A stretch of DNA of 64,000 nucleotides from Marthasterias glacialis (taxonomy: Eukaryota > Echinodermata > Asteroidea > Forcipulatida > Asteriidae). Shown in pieces: positions 61,201-64,000 of the stretch. Position 1 is the first letter of the stretch. Every line of letters starts with the position of its first letter. A program made the position numbers and the translations under genes. Below the pieces are notes generated by a model, which saw only the letters and a program-made list of their open reading frames with translations, had not been told where the DNA came from and did no database searches. The stretch is taken from the NCBI GenBank assembly GCA_911728455.2, contig OU452226.1, positions 17,315,938 through 17,379,937 of the forward strand. Direction: 5' to 3'.

Positions 61201-63226
61201 GTACTTCTTATTAAAAATAGCCATCAGAAAAGAAAAATAAATTTAAAAGCACACCGGAAACTCGAGTGCAGAGCCATTACTTGCTTCAGGCCTTTTATAG
61301 TTATGAATTTTGAAACCGCTGAAATTTCGTCACAACTTCTCCTGAAACTTCAAGTTATAGTCTGTAGCAGTGGACAAAGTTAGTGAGAAGAAATACTAAA
61401 CTAGATTATGTGTTCGTGGACAAACACATAGCTGTTCTGAAGTTGTTTGACCTTTGATTAAACACTCCAGACCTTGAAATGGTCCTTCACAGTACAAAGA
61501 TAACGACCTTATGACAATTGGCTCAGGAGATATGTTTTTTTTTTAATTTAGAGCGTCAAAGTTTTTGTGCCATAATTGTGACTACTTTTAAAGTTTGCAC
61601 CGGTGTTGCATATGTGAACCCTAATAAAACTGCAAAGTTACGTGACAATCGAACATACGGTTTATGAGATGTTGTTTATTAAATCTAGAAACTTCAACTT
61701 CGGTTTCGACTGGACAATCTATACATCAAAATAAACAAGAGTCACACAAAGATGACCTAAATTTGACCTCGTGTTTTAATTAAAATAGGAAATTGAAGCA
61801 AAAAACTATGAAAAAAACATAATTTCAGGTTCAAATGTATAATTGTTTCATTTTGGATAATTTCAACCTTTGATGACATTCACAAACACCTTGTCTTTGT
61901 AATGTAAGAAATTGTAATATTTGTTCGTTTTAGTTTTACTTCTCCATCCTGATAATTCTCCACACAGAAAGTCAACCCAATTTTACAAATTCTATTTCAA
62001 AAATGATAACCCTTGATTGAACCACACAATGGATTTTCACAATCTGCACATCTTTGGAAAGGTCTTCAAAAACTACATAAACGCCTCACAGATGTGACCT
62101 CAATGTAACCTCGTCTTCTGTTTCAAAATGCTAAGTGAGGCAATAACAAATTCAAAATTTCGGCTCTGCATACTATTTAAAATGGAGTTCTGACCTGGCT
62201 TCAGTTCATGAAATTTCATTTTATTCAAGACCTTTTTTTTTAATAGAACGTGGTAACGTCATGAAAATTTTAAACGGACAAGTTTAAAAAAGAGTTAATT
62301 TTCAATTTCACACTTTCTCAAACTAATATCGACCTGAATTTGTAGAAAATATCAATAAATCGACCATTGCATCAAGAAAATATGGTAAAAAGAAGGTGCT
62401 ATTTTTCGAGTGATCGGCAATGCACATGTTACAGTGTCTGGGAAAGACCATTGTGTTTCACTGTCAATAGTCATTTAAACTATTCTCTACAGCATAAATC
62501 CTTCACACCCTGCAAAGCTTTTTGATCAGTAAAATTTACGTTATGTAACATTACTTACTGCCACACATGCCATGTGATTTACCACTTTGTCACCTACTTA
62601 CATGTGTTATTGTTTGTTATCATTGAACTTTATTTCCTGTATATGTAGTGACTTAATAATCTAAATTTCTTTGTACAGATCCTGTGCTGTTTGCACATCG
62701 AACACCCGTACATGCAACCACTAAGTTAACACCATTGTTCCAAATTCACCCCAGAGAAGCAAGATTGCCCTGTGAGGTTAGTTACTGCCATATTTACCAT
62801 CACCTTGTCATTCTGTAACCTGCTTACATGTGTTTTCATTAAGGAGTAGATCTATGTCAGAGGTTGAATTTAATCGTTATAATATTAATTCATTTAAAAT
62901 TTTAGCTGAACAAAGATGACCACCAACTGGAAGAACCTGCTTCTCCAAATTTTGAAGCTCTTGGAGAATTTGGCAGTATAGACACAGAGCAAGCCAAAGG
63001 CTGTGAAACAACATGTAAGTTCTGATTAATTGTCTATTTATTTTCCCATCTTGAATTCAAATATTTCTGTATTTCTAATCAAACCCATCACGACTTTGGA
63101 GCGTTTTTTGAAAGGAATGGTGTTTTGGAAAGGACTGGTCTGAATTGTTCTAGGATATCTTGATGTAAAATCACTGTATGTATTATTGTTTCTTGTTGAT
63201 ATTCAGACAAAGAAAAGCCCGGATGA
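55136..63226 (+). CDS. Beta-mannosidase-like protein lacking the catalytic core (9 exons)
   Basis: Joined exons 55136-55268, 55862-56008, 56723-56898, 58074-58230, 58634-58874, 60311-60498, 62679-62776, 62906-63014 and 63207-63226 give one open frame of 422 residues with GT-AG introns and matching phases. Residues 1-27 are a signal peptide. Residues 34-94 match the N-terminal sandwich domain of lysosomal beta-mannosidase (GH2), 94-205 the middle beta domain (KTWWPVGFGDQ, HLELVQEE), 205-285 the start of the TIM barrel (TRVWGGRAYEQEAF), and 285-347 the part after the acid/base site (NWYGT, VTLYIDKI, PHYGD). The usual enzyme has about 880 residues. Missing here are about 150 residues between exons 2 and 3, about 45 including the acid/base region, and everything from the nucleophile (SEYG) on. 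The last 75 residues are unrecognised. It should not be catalytic. It is either a disabled copy or a repurposed paralogue. The start has a good context (AAG before ATGG) and an in-frame stop just upstream. Confidence 0.75.
55483..55605 (+). repeat. Dispersed repeat, copy 2, inside intron 1
   Basis: Partner of 12341-12460 in the same orientation. It sits in the 593-bp first intron and has no coding potential. Confidence 0.55.
55862..56008 (+). CDS. Exon 2: N-terminal beta-sandwich segment
   Basis: Encodes SIPATVPGGVNTALQAAGKI, then NDPYTENNAILFRWMANDIW and NYSYAFS. This aligns with the highly conserved beta-mannosidase stretch (family pattern PGxVHxxLxxxGxIxDPxYRxNxxxxRWxxxDNWxYxxxF). The usual cysteine and histidine of PGCVH are replaced by glycine and asparagine. 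It enters and leaves in phase 1, with acceptor TTGATTGCAG and donor GTAAGA. Confidence 0.85.
56221..56388. repeat. 21-bp minisatellite, about 8 copies, in intron 2
   Basis: The unit CTGTGGTAACCACAGCTAA plus two bases repeats almost perfectly. Each unit has a 7-bp dyad (CTGTGGT-A-ACCACAG) and so can form a small hairpin. It lies in the intron that replaces the missing N-terminal exons. Confidence 0.95.
56470..56583 (-). repeat. tRNA-derived SINE or tRNA pseudogene
   Basis: The minus strand reads GGTCGAGTGGATAAGAACAT (A-box/D-arm like), then GGACTCAGG, and about 50 bases on GTGGGTTCAAGTCCTGC (a near-perfect B-box). The spacing fits a tRNA of the Leu/Ser class with a long variable arm. It continues into AATTGTGTCCTTAATGAGC, like the body of tRNA-derived SINEs. 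Acceptor pairing is poor, so a working tRNA is unlikely. Confidence 0.6.
56723..56898 (+). CDS. Exon 3: middle beta domain, first part
   Basis: Joined in frame to exon 2, this encodes ESYVTPCSIEVTAFSDLG through TKFTMKFQVPK. It resembles the segment that follows the WDWGPS-P-GIWK region in family members (A-Y-N/V-x-x-L-x-Y-F-T/S). That WDWGP region itself is not found in the preceding intron. The acceptor is ATCTTTTTCCAG and the exon leaves in phase 0. Confidence 0.65.
56899..58073 (+). other. Intron 3, no internal gene
   Basis: 1.2 kb with a donor GTAGAA that is weaker than the others. The minus-strand frames at 57174-57515 and 57452-57670 have no recognisable domain. No lost beta-mannosidase exon was seen in translation. 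Confidence 0.5.
58074..58230 (+). CDS. Exon 4: middle beta domain with the TWWP motif
   Basis: Encodes AKTWWPVGFGDQSLYQLQVS and ends FAFCHLELVQEEVPNFKG. It aligns well with the family consensus ETWWPxGxGxQxLYxLxV ... FRxVELVQEPI. The usual FRT/FRK of GH2 enzymes is FCH here. The exon enters in phase 0 and leaves in phase 1 (donor GTGAGT). Confidence 0.85.
58634..58874 (+). CDS. Exon 5: start of the TIM barrel, acid/base segment deleted
   Basis: Encodes GLQFFVKINYQLIFIKGANC, then ISADPFQ, QLKRLLQSLEDADKHATRVW and GGRAYEQEAFCEICD. This parallels GLSFYFKINGxPIFLKGSNWIPADSF ... NxLRVWGGGxYExDxFYxLCDExG in the family. It then passes straight to VDNKKEVTLSQNW, which parallels GNNENExALxxNW. About 45 residues, including MVWQDF and HPSIIxWSG, are absent, and the NNE acid/base motif reads DNK. 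GGR replaces GGG. The exon leaves in phase 2. Confidence 0.85.
58875..60310 (+). other. Intron 5, no internal gene
   Basis: 1.4 kb; donor GTATGT, acceptor ATATTTGCAG. The open frames at 59516-59809 (+) and 59848-60084 (+) have no known domain and no beta-mannosidase similarity. Confidence 0.5.
60311..60498 (+). CDS. Exon 6: TIM-barrel segment after the acid/base site
   Basis: Encodes YGTGNNFPLYQKDFVTLYID, KILKAV, SKLPAVSSSPFNGPESKAEG and WVVQNTTDPHYGD. This aligns closely with the beta-mannosidase segment NWYGT ... YxKDYVTLYVxxIRxxVxxxDxSRPFxxSSPxNGxExxxEGWVxxNPxDxHYGDVHFY. Similarity stops at the exon end. The family's next block (VHFYxYxxDCWxW ... RFASEYG) is not found downstream. It leaves in phase 1. 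Confidence 0.85.
60499..62678 (+). other. Intron 6, 2.2 kb, no lost catalytic exons seen
   Basis: I looked for sequence encoding the nucleophile block (ASEYG) or the C-terminal Ig-like domains and saw none on the plus strand. The minus-strand frame at 60834-61067 has no known domain. The intron is AT-rich without obvious repeats. Confidence 0.5.
62679..62776 (+). CDS. Exon 7: unrecognised tail, part 1
   Basis: In phase with exon 6, this encodes DPVLFAHRTPVHATTKLTPL followed by FQIHPREARLPCE. No similarity to the beta-mannosidase C-terminus is apparent. Acceptor TTTGTACAG, donor GTTAGT; leaves in phase 0. It is accepted because phase and splice signals fit, not from homology. Confidence 0.45.
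62906..63014 (+). CDS. Exon 8: unrecognised acidic tail, part 2
   Basis: Encodes LNKDDHQLEEPASPNFEALG followed by EFGSIDTEQAKGCETT, an acidic and probably unstructured segment. Acceptor TTTTAG, donor GTAAGT; leaves in phase 1. No family recognised. Confidence 0.45.
63207..63226 (+). CDS. Exon 9: last codons and stop
   Basis: Adds YKEKPG and TGA at 63224-63226 in the phase set by exon 8. Acceptor TTGATATTCAG. No AATAAA signal is seen before the minisatellite starting about 95 bp downstream, so the 3' untranslated region may run into the repeat or beyond the window. Confidence 0.4.
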
Positions 63227-63319
63227 CTAGATTCCAGGAAAGGAAGACTTTACAAGATGCTTGCCATGAAGACTGTACAAGATGCTTGTCTATCTAATCA
63301 GTGCCCAGTTGTAGTCGCA

Positions 63320-64000
63320 GTTGTAGGTTGAGATGTAGGCTGAGATGTAGGCTGAGATGTAGGCTGTGATGTAGGCTGAGATGTAGGCTGAGATGTAGGC
63401 TGTGATGTAGGCTGAGATGTAGGCTGAGATGTAGGCTGTGATGTAGGCTGATATGTAGGCTGTGATGTAGGCTGAGATGTAGGCTGAGATGTAGGCTTTG
63501 ATGTAGGCTGATATGTAGGCTGTGATGTAGGCTGAGATGTAGGCTGTGATGTAGGCTGTGATGTAGGCTGTGATGTAGGCTGAGATGTAGGCTGAGATGT
63601 AGGCTGAGATGTAGGCTGAGATGTAGGCTGAGATGTAGGCTGTGATGTAGGCTGAGATGTAGGCTGTGATGTAGGCTGAGATGTAGGCTGTGATGTAGGC
63701 TGTGACGTTGGCTGTGACGTAGGCTGAGATGTAGGCTGTGATGTAGGCTGTGATGTAGGCTGTGATGTAGGCTGTGATGTAGGCTGTGATGTAGGCTGTG
63801 ATGTAGGCTGAGATGTAGGCTGTGATGTAGGCTGTGATGTAGGCTGTGATGTAGGCTGTGATGTAGGCTGAGATGTAGGCTGTGATGTAGGCTGAGATGT
63901 AGGCTGTGATGTAGGCTGAGATGTAGGCTGTGATGTAGGCTGAGATGTAGGCTGTGATGTAGGCTGTGACGTAGGCTGTGACGTAGGCTGAGATGTAGGC
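63320..64000. repeat. 12-bp minisatellite, at least 56 copies
   Basis: The unit GATGTAGGCTG(A/T) repeats without a break to the window edge. The only common variation is A or T at the last base, plus occasional GACGTAGGC and GATATAGGC-like units. Copies ending in A or T are interspersed irregularly, with local patterns such as A,A,T repeated. It lies just past the stop codon of the beta-mannosidase-like gene. Confidence 0.98.

Overview
The window looks like animal nuclear DNA. It holds a spliced gene with canonical GT-AG introns of about 0.5 to 2.2 kb, a short internal run of the metazoan telomere repeat TTAGGG, inverted-repeat DNA elements and very large satellite arrays. It is AT-rich with no operon-like packing. 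The lineage cannot be fixed from sequence alone; a marine invertebrate (deuterostome or lophotrochozoan) is a reasonable guess.

Layout. 1-11305: a 311-bp satellite, about 36 head-to-tail copies, entering from beyond the left edge. Each typical monomer carries a perfect 22-bp palindrome and a TGACGTCA (CRE) octamer. 11306-16235: gene-poor DNA with old dispersed repeats, a diverged tandem duplication, an interstitial telomere tract and a degraded 'cassette' (A). 16236-44700: a second satellite of about 186 bp, roughly 153 copies, with 5-, 7- and 8-monomer higher-order repeats and decayed edges. 44701-45800: two more cassettes (B, C), B split by a 301-bp TTAA-flanked MITE. 45801-52087: no convincing gene, but a long inverted-repeat (foldback) element at about 49556-50425 and a hairpin built from a tRNA-3'-half-like sequence. 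52088-52902: cassette D followed by an isolated, decayed outpost of the 186-bp satellite. 52903-55126: gene-poor. 55136-63226: a nine-exon, plus-strand, beta-mannosidase-derived gene. 63320-64000: a 12-bp minisatellite leaving the right edge.

The only recognisable host gene is related to lysosomal beta-mannosidase (GH2, MANBA). My splice model gives one open frame of 422 residues with a signal peptide, against about 880 in the usual enzyme. Three segments are missing: the part between the first beta-sandwich region and the middle domain, the part carrying the acid/base glutamate, and everything from the nucleophile glutamate onwards. In their place is an unrecognised 75-residue tail. Frame and splice phases are preserved throughout, which suggests either a recently disabled copy or a paralogue kept for a non-catalytic role.

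The most unusual structural point is that the 186-bp satellite repeatedly lies beside a conserved cassette: A-array-B-C and D-outpost. The two seem to have spread as one unit. The cassettes can be read as plus-strand exons with conserved splice signals or as minus-strand coding remnants of an unrecognised protein.
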